Assembly: GCA_029891345.1 (NCBI GenBank)
Contig: CM057000.1
Span: forward strand, 125,153,338 to 125,217,337
From: Dryococelus australis
Lineage: Eukaryota; Arthropoda; Insecta; Phasmatodea; Phasmatidae
Length of the DNA stretch: 64,000 nt
Reading direction: 5' to 3'
Shown: in pieces, positions 35,149 through 45,947 of the stretch
Position numbering within the stretch: position 1 is the first letter of the stretch
How the letters are laid out: every line of letters starts with the position of its first letter
The notes under the pieces: model-generated
What the model was told of the DNA's origin: nothing
Database searches by the model: none
Seen by the model: only the letters and a program-made list of their open reading frames with translations
Program-made: the position numbers and the translations under genes

Positions 35149-36793
35149 CACACATTTATTACAATACTGTTACAATTTCTCTCTCTAGAAATTAAGTGGG
35201 CTATACCAAGTTCGTTTAGGGATGGAGGTCTTAATCAAATAAAAGAATAAATTATAATTTCCTTATTTTATTTACAATAACTTCAAAAAAATTCTCTGAA
35301 CTCAAATTCTTACATTAAATTGAAATCTCTTACTGTTTACAATTGGCACCAATTAATAAAATTTATAATTATAACAAAGAAATAAATAAAATTAAATAAT
35401 TAAAGATCAGTCCCAATAGACAGTGTATCAACCTATTCAATTATTTTATAATTTATGCGTCCACATTTGACAGTTCGAATATTTTCAATAAAATCAGTAT
35501 TACACTTCTATTCAGTCCCACCTCAGTTCAGTCCATGTCCCGCCAGTCGCAATGTTCTAGAGTCCTCCAAGCGCCCTCACGCTCTATAGGCGTCACTCGT
35601 CGGTTTCACACCCGCTCGTCCATTCAAGCCACGAATACCTCGCTCGCCGTCGTCCCGCAATCTCCAGTCGTCGTCCACACTTCACTTATCTCGCGCACAC
35701 TTGGCCAGGCGGCCTCCGTCAAAGACTGCCGGCCGCTGAGTTGCGGTAGTATATATAGTGTCTTAGGCCGCCACCTAGAATCTTCCCCAACTCGCGTGAT
35801 GCGTCACGGAGAGCTGAGGCGCCAGCCAGTCTCACCAGAACATTCTTGCGTCGTCGCTAAACGTATTGGAAACTAGCAGGCGAGATGAGGTCTGTGACAC
35901 CAGCAAGTCACGCCGCCGTCGGTATACACGGGATTCCCAGAAGGGATGCAGACAGCCAAGAGTGCATCGTTCCAGGTAGAGGGGAGGGGAGGGCGAGGTG
36001 GGTCTCCGATTACGGCGCGGGGCAGCGGAGTCTGCGCCAGCTGCAGCACGTAACACTAAAACCATACTTTGACACAATACTACAATAAGGATCTTCACAC
36101 AATAATGACATTACTTTACTCTGAATGACAAGATAGTTATAAGATCATGAAGGAATACAGTTATACAAGAAACGCTAGTGAATTATACGGTCATAAGGGA
36201 ATACTGTTATACACGGAATGGTAAGTTAATTATAAGGATACAAGAATATAGATACACGATATGCCCTGATCTTGCCACGTGATTATTACTCTTTAAGACG
36301 GGACCTCGATATCGGGAATGCCGTCCTACCGCCTGGCCGGATTTATGCTCACCAATGAAGACTTTGACTAGCTTGTAGCTGGTCCGGAGATCCCCAGGCC
36401 CTCGTGTCCTTCCGCGTCGCTCCAACACTGACGTTGACACTTCACATATTGCCGACAGCCTGGGAGGAGGGCGGTACAAGCTCGGTTCATTTATAGGCTG
36501 GCTGGAGTGGGTCAGCCAGACTTATTAAAACCGGGGGCACCATTCAGGAATCTATATTCTATCCGAGTTTAGCTCGTCGTGTGAGGCCGCAACAATGTTT
36601 ATACATATTCTTCTGTGTGTTTTTTCTTCTCTAGTGGAGTTATTCTATGGACATCAGTGCGCCAGTTGATAAACTTTTTTTAGCGGGGGAAGAGATCTGC
36701 TTTCTTTAAAACGAGGTCACACTGGTTCCTGGTCTGGATACCATTGCGAAAACTGAGTGAAAATAAAACGCATGCGCAGGTACAATCGCCGGC
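35149..36793. other. Non-coding; GC-rich region of unknown nature
   Basis: The interval 35520-36060 is GC-rich, with TATATATAG at about 35751, and several frames are open without family features. 36270-36480 is likewise GC-rich. It might be an LTR or promoter region, but I found no second copy and no element ends. Confidence 0.3.
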
Positions 36794-37142
36794 CACAAAC
36801 AGACCAAACATTAGGTACGAGGTAGACCGATTATTTGTCTTCTGTGCACATATCTAACACTGATCCAGCCCACTATAATACAACTGTCAAAGTCGCATGG
36901 TCAACATTGATTAGTTGTTTGTATCTTAGTTTAAAAATTAACTTTTATATGAATACAATATTTCACAAATATGAATTAAATAAACAGTATTACAGAGGGA
37001 GTATGCAAGTATCTCAAAGAACCTGTTTACTAAACAGTGTTCTAACCATAAATCCCATCCACATCGTTTATGACTGTCGTGTGTGGCAACAAAGTTCAAT
37101 GTTGGGACACGGAGACTGGTCCTGCGCAGCCAGCGAGATCGC
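36794..37142 (-). mobile_element. Diverged copy of the CCATAGACTAA MITE
   Basis: Reading the plus strand, GAGGTAGACCGATTATTTGT at about 36819 and GTTGGGACACGGAGACTGGT, CGCAGCCAGCGAGATCG at about 37100-37141 match, in order, the minus strand of the element at 60077-60395. The ends are degraded. It abuts Harbinger 1. Confidence 0.65.
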
Positions 37143-37386
37143 TCTACCCCATATCCACTCTACGCTCACAAAAGCACAGACAGTAAGAGCCATTTTATGC
37201 ATCCGTTTTGTGTCATACGACAGGAAGTCGTGTGTTTTATAAATACCACATTCAGCAACAAATGTCGTCCGTTTACAAATCGTCCGTTTTTAGTATTACC
37301 AACATGATCCACTGCACGGAAGTATGTCATTCGTATAGATGGATCCGTGTGTGGTGTATGCATACTATCGCATTGTGAGAAAAAGG

Positions 37387-37619
37387 TGAGGAAGATGGGA
37401 TGTCCATCCATTAAATTGTGCGTTACATGTACACGGTGCATTTCGTAACTTGTTTGGATTATTGAGAGAGGGCAACGAGAAATTCTTTAATTATTGTAGA
37501 ATGTACGTTACATCGTTTGATGAGTTAATGGTGAAATTTCAAAGTGCTATTGAAGAGAGGCAAGATCTAGTGCAAGGAATAGCGTTTTCTACACAAGATA
37601 TGTTAGCAATTACTCTGAG
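37387..37619 (+). pseudogene. Harbinger transposase, N-terminal exon (element 1)
   Basis: Reads RWDVHPLNCALHVHGAFRNL, then LREGNEKFFNYCRMYVTSFD and ending FSTQDMLAITLR. This is the conserved N-terminal part of PIF/Harbinger DDE transposases (the usual EFH.L...D..KFF.Y.RM....F..L, then the ...LAITLRYLATG block). The exon stops at CTGAG/GTAAGG, a good donor at the position where the LR-Y codon is split. An upstream stop breaks the start, and the DDE exon is gone, so no functional enzyme can be made. Confidence 0.85.
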
Positions 37620-37686
37620 GTAAGGAAAACCAATAACATAAGGTGTCGTTGAAACTAATTATTTTGCAAAAAGTGTCAAGAATATG

Positions 37687-37928
37687 TATAGACTGTTGAC
37701 GATAAAGTGAGCACTTTTTAAGGCCCTCGCGACAGGCATTAACAGCTAATAAATATATCTTATTGCAGCCTCAGGCATTACATTTTGATGGTGGTGAAAT
37801 GTATACACTGTGTTTATTGGTCACATTGCATTGTTTACATTAAAAAGTAGCAGGAAGATGGAAATTGGATGAAAGGAAAAACTTATAAGGGCATTAAAAA
37901 GTGCTCACTTTACCGTGAACGACCTATA
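37687..37928. mobile_element. CACGG-TIR MITE, copy 5 (inside Harbinger 1)
   Basis: Left end TATAGACTGTTGACGATAAA and right end GCTCACTTTACCGTGAACGA. It sits just after the transposase exon donor and supplies the last bases (TTA TAG) of the MADF-gene reading frame on the other strand. Confidence 0.88.
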
Positions 37929-39096
37929 AACAAATTTTAGTGCGGAGGTCCTTATACATTTCTCCAATAACCGACAAAGATACTGTACTGTCTTTAAAGA
38001 AAGTCATATTAAAAAAAAAAAAACTGTTTGGAGAGTTTTCAGGCAATTCAGAGGAATAACTTTCATTCGATCGCTTTGAATAACTGTCTGGTGTATGTGG
38101 TGGCGCAGGGGACTTCGAAACAACTATATATGCTGTAGTTGCTTGACAGTTTCGTACATCCCGGCTGTTTTGCAGTTGAATGCGATTATGGGAAACAGTT
38201 TTGAATTGACCAATTTCGGTATTGAATGGACCTTGTATTGGACTGTAGTAAGGCGAAAGGTTCATGGGTGAGCCATTAGTATCCATCAGTGGAGGATCAG
38301 GGGCAGCGGTGGCGCAGTGGCTAGTGCATTCGCCTCCCACCACGGCTATTCGGATTCGATCCCCGGCGGGTTCGCTCCCAGATTTTCGCATGTGGGAATC
38401 GTGCTGGACGATGCCGCTTGCCGGCGGGTTTTCTCGGGGTACTCCCGTTCCTCCCGCCCGTACATTCCAGCGCCGCTCCATCCTAGGGTCTCATGTCATG
38501 TTCAGGGATGACGGCCACCTACGGGTCCCGACTGGAAAGCCCGTCACTCTGATAGTGTTGCCTCGCCCTGGGTCCACCCCCCAACACGAATTTATTATAT
38601 TGGAAGATTGCCAGTGGACTTTGGTTGACTTTGCAGCTGATGGTAGGTGGATAACATGTCTTGTTGACCGATAATATGTTGAGAAGGAATGGGTAGCTGG
38701 TAGTTGTTCACAGAAGGATACATTCTTTCGTACTGATTAAACTGTGCTGGGGCAGAGGAATTGATGGTGTTTGAAAGCAATGAGATAAGGAAGATGCTGG
38801 AGTTGTTTATTCCGCTTATTCCATTGCTACTCTCATTACGTCCATTCTGAACTTCATTTTAAAGGGCATGGGAAGAGGTTGTACAGTCAGAAGTAATGAG
38901 TTGAAGACATCAGTGTCATCGTTACGAGGTTCTTGAATTTTTGCTGTTTTTGATTGTTGAAAATTACCTAGGTACTCTTCGATCGTCTGTCTTTTTTACT
39001 TCGCCTATGAACCATACTCTGAGATACACGTGCATCTTCCAGGACTGCATCGCCAACATTTTCGTGTACAGGTGTTTTGGAGTATTCCAAGAATGA
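37924..39096 (-). pseudogene. MADF-BESS gene of Harbinger 1, exon 2
   Basis: The acceptor TTTCTACAG lies before 39096. The exon begins SFLEYSKTPVHENVGDAVLE, the end of a MADF (Myb/SANT-like) domain. After one frameshift it shows EEYLGNFQQSKTAKIQEPRN and the BESS-like helix pair DVFNSLLLTVQPLPMPFKMK then FRMDVMRVAME. A Pro/Gln/Asn/Tyr-rich tail follows, interrupted by the SINE at 38294-38611 and resuming with DTNGSPMNLSPYYSP. MADF-BESS proteins are the DNA-binding partner encoded by PIF/Harbinger elements. Broken by a frameshift and the insertion. Confidence 0.85.
38294..38611 (+). mobile_element. tRNA-derived SINE, copy D (variant 3' end)
   Basis: The best tRNA-like head in the window: A box TGGCGCAGTGG (38310-38320) and B box GGATTCGATCC (38352-38362), correctly spaced for Pol III. 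The body is shared with the other copies up to about CAGCGCCGCTCC; after that the 3' part is unrelated (GTCATGTTCAGGGATGACGG onward). Target duplication CAGTGGA at 38287-38293 and 38612-38618. It interrupts the MADF-BESS gene. Confidence 0.92.
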
Positions 39097-39286
39097 CTGT
39101 AGAAATATTACGTTAGTTTAAGCAATGGTGATATTTAAAGTTATATTTTATTGATTGTAATTGTTAATCTGTGTTGCACGAGATTGAATCAAGTGACTGA
39201 CGTCAACGTCCAAATTGGTACGTACCAAAACACGAATATACACTATAATGTGTTTGTCATATCGGACATGGCCCTGGTTAGTTTAC

Positions 39287-39504
39287 CCAATACATATGCC
39301 ATTCCACTTGAATTCTACGTACTAAAAGGTCTTTGTCCTTTGCTCCTAGTTGTTCGAAGTCTTCTTTAAACTGTGCACACATTTCGATCCACTGCGTTTT
39401 TCGTAGTTTCTATTCTTGTAATCATCCGAAGCGGTATTCCAGATTGATTGTCTTGCTTGCATCGCATCTATAAATATAAACTCTTCTGTGTTGACGACGG
39501 CCAT
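39287..39504 (-). pseudogene. MADF-BESS gene of Harbinger 1, exon 1
   Basis: The ATG at 39504 starts MAVVNTEEFIFIDAMQARQS then IWNTASDDYKNRNY, the N-terminal half of a MADF domain (LI..V..R..IW...... Y). After a frameshift it continues RKTQWIEMCAQFKEDFEQLG and runs to a donor TGG/GTAAAC at 39287. The intron to 39097 is about 190 bp. Confidence 0.82.
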
Positions 39505-39898
39505 GTTTCAAATTTCACAGACTAAACGGGTTCACAGATGAAACACGTGTTACAACAGCAACAATGGGTTCACACAGCACACGCTTCCACAATAAATCAA
39601 GCCGGGCGAGGTAAGGAAACACAACAGTAGACACGGTTGGCAGCACTGCGGACGACTCGCCAAGTCGTCTGTTTGCATAAAACGATCCATTTCACGCCAT
39701 GTACTTCAGAAAACGTACGTTTATAGAAATCGTGCAGTTCCTAGGAGAGGACGACATGACTTAGAAAACGGACGAAAAAAAAAGAAAGTCGGACTTTTTC
39801 AAGTCGCAAGCATAAAATTAATCATCTATCTCAAGGCACTTACAATACGTAAGACTTCGAGTCGCAAGACACAAAACGGACGCATAAAATGGCTGTAA

Positions 39899-42161
39899 AC
39901 CACGGGCTATGCGCGCCACGTTAAGTTGCTACAACACACACAACGCGTGAGCGGGAGGAAGAGAAGCACAGTAGTGATAAGATAGCGGGGCGGCTAGTCA
40001 CTAAAGCATGTTTTAATGACAGGCGAGCGCATATACTAACAGCGTTTTGAGTTGCGGAGACATTCGCCGCGATAAATCTGTCGGCTCGCCACTCCTGACA
40101 TTCGACGGATAGAATTTCCGCGTTTATCTGAAGAATGTTCTGGATTACTGACCTCGTTCTCTCAGCGTGACTAGGGGTGCGTTGAATGAGTCAATCTTTC
40201 CCTTTGTATCCGCAGTTCTCGCGTATAGGCCTCTGATTATTGTTTAAGCGACTACGGAGCTAATAAGATACACCTTATACTTAACTTCCAGACTATTTTT
40301 AATAACTAACGAAAATATTTCATTTTTCAACCGTTTGTCTTTCTTCACAAGTCAAGAAATGTATATTTTAGTGGCAGTTATTTATATGTACATACATAAG
40401 CTATATTTCAGATTTATTATCACCCTAGGTTAATTATGTGATTTCTTTTGGGGGGGGCGGATTAACACCATCACTATTACCTATGGACCCGTCGTGTTCC
40501 GTACCGACCAAAACGGGTATCTGCCATGTTTAAGGTTTACTTTGAAAATTTGTTATATTAACATTACTTTTTAAACCACACCATCATGGACTACCCAACC
40601 ATCTAATATATAAAAGCAAAACGTAATGTTTAAAAATGGTTCTTTAGTTATTAAATGTTTGTCGTACTTCGTTGGCGTCGATAAACTGTGCTGACACTAA
40701 TCGAACAGAACGCAAAATTCTTCTGCGAAATTTGTAGAATTAAGGCGTCGTAAACTATTGCAGTTTTTACACACAGGAGCAGCGAGGGCCAGATTTTCTC
40801 CAGCTAAAACAGTCACCGATAGCTGCCACTCGACTGCATCTTATCTTAGCGAATGGAAACAGATCGTTCATAAAATAAAATCATGGCTTCAAACAGACGA
40901 ATACTAGCACAGAACTTGTCAGTTCTCGAATTCAAGCTACTAGTGAGAGTCCTCGATTCTTACAATACAAAATATACAATTCTGACCATCAGTTAACATA
41001 AAATATGAAGCTATGTCGTCAGCATTAACTTAGTTGAACTTCGTTTGAAGATAAATCACAAAAATTAAATATCCTACATTATTACTAATAACTCTGCCCT
41101 ATTTTAATTAACGCTTCTAAAACTTGAAAGACTGCTACAGGGTAATGTTTCCAACATTTCTTTGAAGATCGCTCACTAACGAGAAACTATGTTTTGTTGC
41201 CAACATTTGAAACTGATTTTTTCACCTTTTGTTGGCAATATCAACGGGTGTTGCCGGCAATGTGGCGTGCTGTGTTGCGGTGGAACTGTGGGGTCGTGCC
41301 GCTCTGTCTCCCTCTTGGTGGCGCGTCCTTGCGCCGATTGCAGTCGCTAATCTCGGCGTCGTGATGTTTCCACTCGATTCGCAGGTGTTTCGTGCCGTGC
41401 CGCGGTTCCACCGTGGCGGCGCAGCGCGGCGCAGCACGTTCTGTGCGAACTAGATCTCTGATGCTGTACTCGCCCATCTCGGACGGAAGGGACGAAACTG
41501 CATAGGATGTTTGACAACACCCATGCAAATTATTTTTTAGGTTCTCTCTTTCGATTATTTATTTACATTTATTTTTCGTGCTGCAGTGTGTGTGTTAAAA
41601 TGTTTCGCTGTGAAAAAGAAAACTAAGTATAAAAGTTTATTTTCCTGGTACTTTTAAGTCCTCGTGTTTGATGTTAACTGATAGGACGATCGCAATGCGT
41701 CCTTTCGGTCGGACATAACATTCACACGTTTAACATATATGTTTAACATAACATAGCAAAACAAGCTTCGCGTGTGAACTGTTCCCTGGGAATTTTAAGC
41801 GCCAACTATACGGTTTTAATACAGCCATTTGTTCACCAAAGATACAGCATTGTCGCTATAGTTACAATACTGTTTCACATAAGAACCAATACCATAAACT
41901 GACAGTTTTCAACGACCACATTTATGAATGGGTAACCAAATAAATATTTTCATTTCTGTCCCGAAAAAATATTTACATTGGAATATTCCAAAGTTCTATT
42001 TTTATTATTATTATAGTCAACTGTTTACAATGAGACCCACGTGACTATTTTGAAACTTGAGTAAAACCGAATCACGCACACGACCAGCTAATTTCGATTG
42101 TGAACCAAAATTACCAACAACAGAACACTGAATTCTTCTATAAACATCATTAACTCTACAG
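39899..42161. other. Non-coding; one GC-rich island
   Basis: The interval 41225-41510 is GC- and CpG-rich and open in several frames on both strands; it could be an unrecognised promoter or exon. I see nothing else in these 2.2 kb. Confidence 0.35.
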
Positions 42162-42755
42162 TTATGAGTGGGATGGAGCTACGCGTTTAACGTCAAGAAG
42201 CGAGCGAGCGATACGGGCGACAGTTACACGCAATTCTAGTGCCTCATCGCTCCTACGCGCATAGCGTGCAGTGTTTCCGCCGTGACGCTGTACTGTGTAA
42301 AATTATATCTGTAACAATGGGGTTTTAGTATACGCAATGAAAGCCCACAGATTAAACTACGCCCGTATATTTGTACTTTTCTCTTGCCGATTAAGGAAAC
42401 TGCTGTATTTGACCATTTTCACGAATTTTTTCTCCAAGAATACGCTTAAGGTCCCGTCGCACTCGCGTTCGCGTTTATTCGAACGCCGCGTTTTCAAACT
42501 ACACTGTGTGAAATGTGACCTTTTATTGATAGTGGGGCGTATTACCAAACGCTGCGTTTTGTAAACCGGAACGCTCGTAGTTGGCGATGCGCAGCGTTTG
42601 ATCGTCCGCTAATAACACTGTGTTGTACGGGACAGTTTATTCACAGCGTTGCGATCCGCCGTGCGAACCTGCCACTCTCTCCACGGTCACTGTCACACTG
42701 TTAGTTGCTTGATGATGTTCGGTGGGGGCAGTCACTGAGAAGAAGTCGGTGCAAA

Positions 42756-43870
42756 ATGAGTGACTAATGCAGAACGTTTTATTGACGAGATAAAATTAAG
42801 GCATTGTATTTGGAATACGGCCTCTGACGAGTATAAAAGTAGTGGAGAGATTTGGGCGGCTGTCAACAACGAGGTATTCAGAACCGATGAGGGTTATTGA
42901 AGTGATTATGGAGCAGCACCGGAATGAAGGGGCGGGGAAGCGGGAGATCCCCGAGGAAACCCACCGACCAATGGCATCGTCCGGCAAACATTCCCTCGTG
43001 CGAAAATCCGGAGTGACCCGGTCGGGAATTGAACCAGGATCGCCTTGGTGGGAGGCGAGCAGGCTAACCGCCCAGCCACCGAGCCCCCCCCCCCCCCCCC
43101 CCGCAAACAAAGTGGAAGAGTTGAAAAAATTCATTTAGAAGATTTTGGAAATTACAAAAGACGGCTAAGTCTGGGCAAGCTAGGAAGGTAATGGAAAGTT
43201 ACGTTTACGCTGCACAGATGTCCTTTCTGGAAGGCGTTGCACAACTCGGTCTTACTGAGTCCTCACCTAATGTTTCAGGTCCAGGAATAGTAAAGGAAGA
43301 TACTGTGAGAGGAGTCGAAGAAGATGAAGTTCCTGTAGAAACGACTAGAGGCGCTAGTGCGAGTACAATAGCAAGGAGGAAGAAAAGAACACTAGAGAAA
43401 AATTGAGAACTACGTCGATTCTCTGCAAACCTTTACAATCACACAAAGTTGAGGAAAAGGGGGATAACATTAATTTTTTAATTGTAATCATTGTTACCCG
43501 TCGTTCAGTCCTTGCCACTACATTACAAAATGAGGTTATGGTTGGATATGATGAAACTTGTTATGGAATACGGAGATAGGAACCGAGTACAATCTATCTA
43601 CTGCGAACCCTTTGCTTCCTAATTATCCAAATGCACCTGCACCTTCCCAACATTCACTCCCACAGTCAGTTTGGTATGCCGCAACAAAGCGTCCTCAACT
43701 AGTTTCAATATCCAGCGCCGTCACAATATGAAGGACATACTGCTCAGCTACATTTCAGCATGACAATAATCTCCAGGCTGTGCAGTCATTGCACGTAAGT
43801 GTCTCCAGGACCTTTGAAACAGAAAGACCATCAATATACGTCGAAACCTGGACTTTTACGAAGCGTGAGG
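42756..43870 (+). pseudogene. MADF-BESS gene of Harbinger 2
   Basis: From the ATG at 42756 a frameshift leads into NAERFIDEIKLRHCIWNTAS then DEYKS, the start of a MADF domain very similar to element 1 (IWNTASD.YK). The SINE at 42843-43102 interrupts it. The domain resumes as LQKTAKSGQARKVMESYVYA then QMSFLEGVAQL (43150-43240), followed by an acidic linker to a stop at 43406. A BESS-like segment LLPVVQSLPLHYKMRLWLDM, MKLVMEYGDRNR follows at about 43490-43580, then a Pro/Gln-rich tail with frameshifts. Not functional as it stands. Confidence 0.85.
42843..43102 (-). mobile_element. tRNA-derived SINE, copy E (5' poly-G)
   Basis: The minus-strand copy starts with a 19-base G run (C on plus, 43084-43102), then CTCGGTGGCTGGGCGGTTAG, the standard body (GTTTGCCGGACGATGCCATT) and 3' end GCCGCCCAAATCTCTCCACT. 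It interrupts the MADF domain of Harbinger 2. A short AAAGT duplication may flank it. Confidence 0.9.
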
Positions 43871-44068
43871 TTATAAATCAATGAAGACTATGATTTTTGT
43901 TTAGCATTCCTGATTCCTGAGGCTCGTTCTGTAGCATCCGATTCTATGTCCTAACTCTCGGAAAACCTCTTCTCTGTGAAAGACTATTCTCCGTAATATC
44001 ACTATTTGTCTTTATACTAATACGTGGGGAAGTGTGAACTGTAGACCGACATAGTGAAGTATACATCA

Positions 44069-44473
44069 CTAAATTTACTATTCATGTATGACTTATGCAT
44101 AGTCACATAACCTTTCAGTTCGTTAATATTGGGTAACAAAACAATAGTCTTCAATTTACTATTCATGTATGACTTATGCATAGTCACATAACCTTTCAGT
44201 TCGTTAATATTGGGTAACAAAACAATAGTCTTCAATTTACTATTCATGTATGACTTATGCATAGTCACATAACCTTTCAGTTCGTTAATATTGGGTAAGA
44301 AAACAATAGTCTTCAATTTACTATTCATGTATGACTTATGCATAGTCACATAACCTTTCAGTTCGTTAATATTGGGTAACAAAACAATAGTCTTCAATTT
44401 ACTATTCATGTATGACTTATGCATAGTCACATAACCTTTCAGTTCGTTAATATTGGGTAACAAAACAATAGTC
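44069..44473 (-). repeat. Minisatellite, five units of 81 bp
   Basis: Units start at 44069, 44150, 44231, 44312 and 44393. The last four are practically identical (one C/G change near 44300); the first differs at its start. Because 81 is a multiple of 3, the minus strand stays open through the whole array and encodes five 27-residue repeats (each with LLPNINELKGYVTMHKS). It lies inside Harbinger 2, in the interval where the transposase catalytic exon would be expected. Confidence 0.97.
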
Positions 44474-44884
44474 TTCAATTTATTTAAAACTTATTTACCA
44501 TGTAAGAACTTTTTCTTATTTTATAAAGTTCGTTTCTTTTTTAACGTTCAAAGCAATGTATTTGTATATTCTTTTTCTCAATTTCCCAAAGAAACTCCCC
44601 ACAAAATATTTTTTAATTTGATCCAACAGTAATTTTATTTTTTTATTTTTTTATTTTTTTTTTAGATGTGTTTCGCACTACATAAAAATTATTTAACGGT
44701 TTTTTTTTTCTTTCGATTTAGCTTTTATATCTTTTTAGTGGACCTCCTATTTGCGATAAAAGTATTTAAATGCGTTTGGAATAATTACATTCAATAATCT
44801 CAGTATGACTTGACGCATAATACAAATAGAACTCACCTCAATGTTACGAACATTATTTATTGTATAGGAAAACTTAGTCCTCAT

Positions 44885-45123
44885 ACTGTTTCAGGGTTGG
44901 TTTTTAAGCGCTGGCCAGCTTTCATTACTAACTCGTCAAACGACGTTACTGACCTGCGTAAATAATTGAAGAATTTATCAATGTCCTCCCAAATTCTATC
45001 GTATAAACTCCTGTAGGCTCCATCTGCAAACCTAGTACTGTTAATGGGGTGGGCATGCCATCTCCTTTCATGTTTTATACGATTAATTAAATTATACACG
45101 TAGTGCAGGGCTACTGGATCCAT
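44885..45123 (-). pseudogene. Harbinger transposase, N-terminal exon (element 2)
   Basis: From the ATG at 45123: MDPVALHYVYNLINRIKHE, then RRWHAHPINSTRFADGAYRS, IDKFFNYLRRSVTSFDELVM and AGQRLKTNPET. Same family block as in element 1 (RRW.HPIN, KFF.Y.R, SFDEL). A GTATGAG donor follows directly. No exon with the DDE residues is found in the remaining 2.4 kb of the element. Confidence 0.85.
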
Positions 45124-45168
45124 CGCGCACAACAAACTCAACTCAACCCAACCAAGTAGGCTTGGTTG

Positions 45169-45947
45169 CAGTGTTGCCAGATGGCTCAACAAAATCCCCC
45201 CCCCCAAAGGCTTTTCTGGAAAAAGCCCCCCCCCCCCCCCGCCCCAAACATTGAATGCTATAGTATTTTTAATTGCACTGAAATTATACGCTATGGCTTA
45301 ATCCTGGATACATATGTATACATTATACATTTTTTAAGTGCCGGATATTAAAATTATAGACTATCAACACATACATTTTTAGGATGGAAAACACTTAGAA
45401 AGTAACAGAAAAATAGTGAATGTGTGCTGTCTATCAGTTTGTCATAAATTAAAAAAAAAAAATTACGTGATTTCAAACTATTTACACAAAAGAAAATAAT
45501 TACAGTGTGCAAATGAGTGTGCAATAATTACAATCGCATAAGTTGCCAATTCCAAATCAGAAAAACTTATATGGATGTTAATGATAAGCATAAATTGCGG
45601 TAACATCACAAACTAGTAATTACATGTTATCATTTGTACTGTTGGAGAGTGTAGCCATGAGTGCATCGTTACCTATTACATAAGCCTTTTAGCTTTTGTA
45701 TGGCGAGTCAATGTTCTTTTAATCAGAAATGATAACATGAGTTAGTTGTTTGTGTAACAGCAAGACATAATTATGAATAATCCCTAAAGCAGCACGCAAA
45801 ACCCTCGAAAACCCCAAAGAATTTTTCAAAATCTCCCAAAAATTTCACACACCCCCACCCCCTTGCCTCCAATAAAAACTTTCACCAAGAGCAAAAAAAA
45901 AACATATCCCGATTTGGGGAGAAAACCCCCCAATCAGGCAACATTGA
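45169..45947. mobile_element. GTTGCC-ended element inside Harbinger 2
   Basis: The left end CAGTGTTGCCAGATGG is matched inverted at the right (complement of CAATGTTGCCTGATTGG). Both ends are followed by runs of C/G (AATCCCCCCCCCC, and GGGGGGTTTTCTCCCC). AT-rich interior, no ORF. It lies just upstream of the transposase start and pushes the promoter region away. Confidence 0.55.

Larger units (their letters stand above)
37187..39895. mobile_element. PIF/Harbinger element 1, deleted derivative
   Basis: The inverted ends GAGCCATTTTATGCATCCGT (37187) and the complement of CAGCCATTTTATGCGTCCGT (ending 39895) are flanked by a TAA target duplication (37184-37186, 39896-39898), the hallmark of the superfamily. 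Inside, convergent genes: transposase first exon on plus, MADF-BESS gene on minus. The DDE catalytic exon that should lie between 37620 and 37924 is absent. A CACGG MITE (37687-37928) and a SINE (38294-38611) are later insertions. Confidence 0.93.

Noticed and set aside
35166..36592. A solo LTR starting TGTTACA and ending GCAACA with a TATATATAG box
   Set aside because: No second copy, no target duplication and no internal symmetry to support it.
38294..38380. A functional tRNA gene
   Set aside because: A and B boxes are present, but the head lacks a convincing acceptor stem and anticodon arm and belongs to a repeated SINE with a long unrelated body and a target duplication.
41222..41528. 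A short gene in the CpG-rich island
   Set aside because: Three overlapping frames on both strands are open, as expected from GC-rich DNA with few stops; no domain or splice evidence.
42796..43138. Proline-rich or glycine-rich proteins across SINE E
   Set aside because: Translations of the SINE body and its homopolymer tract.
44017..44478. Repeat-protein gene of 153 residues on the minus strand
   Set aside because: The frame is open only because the minisatellite unit is 81 bp; it lies inside a dead Harbinger element and has no conserved domain.
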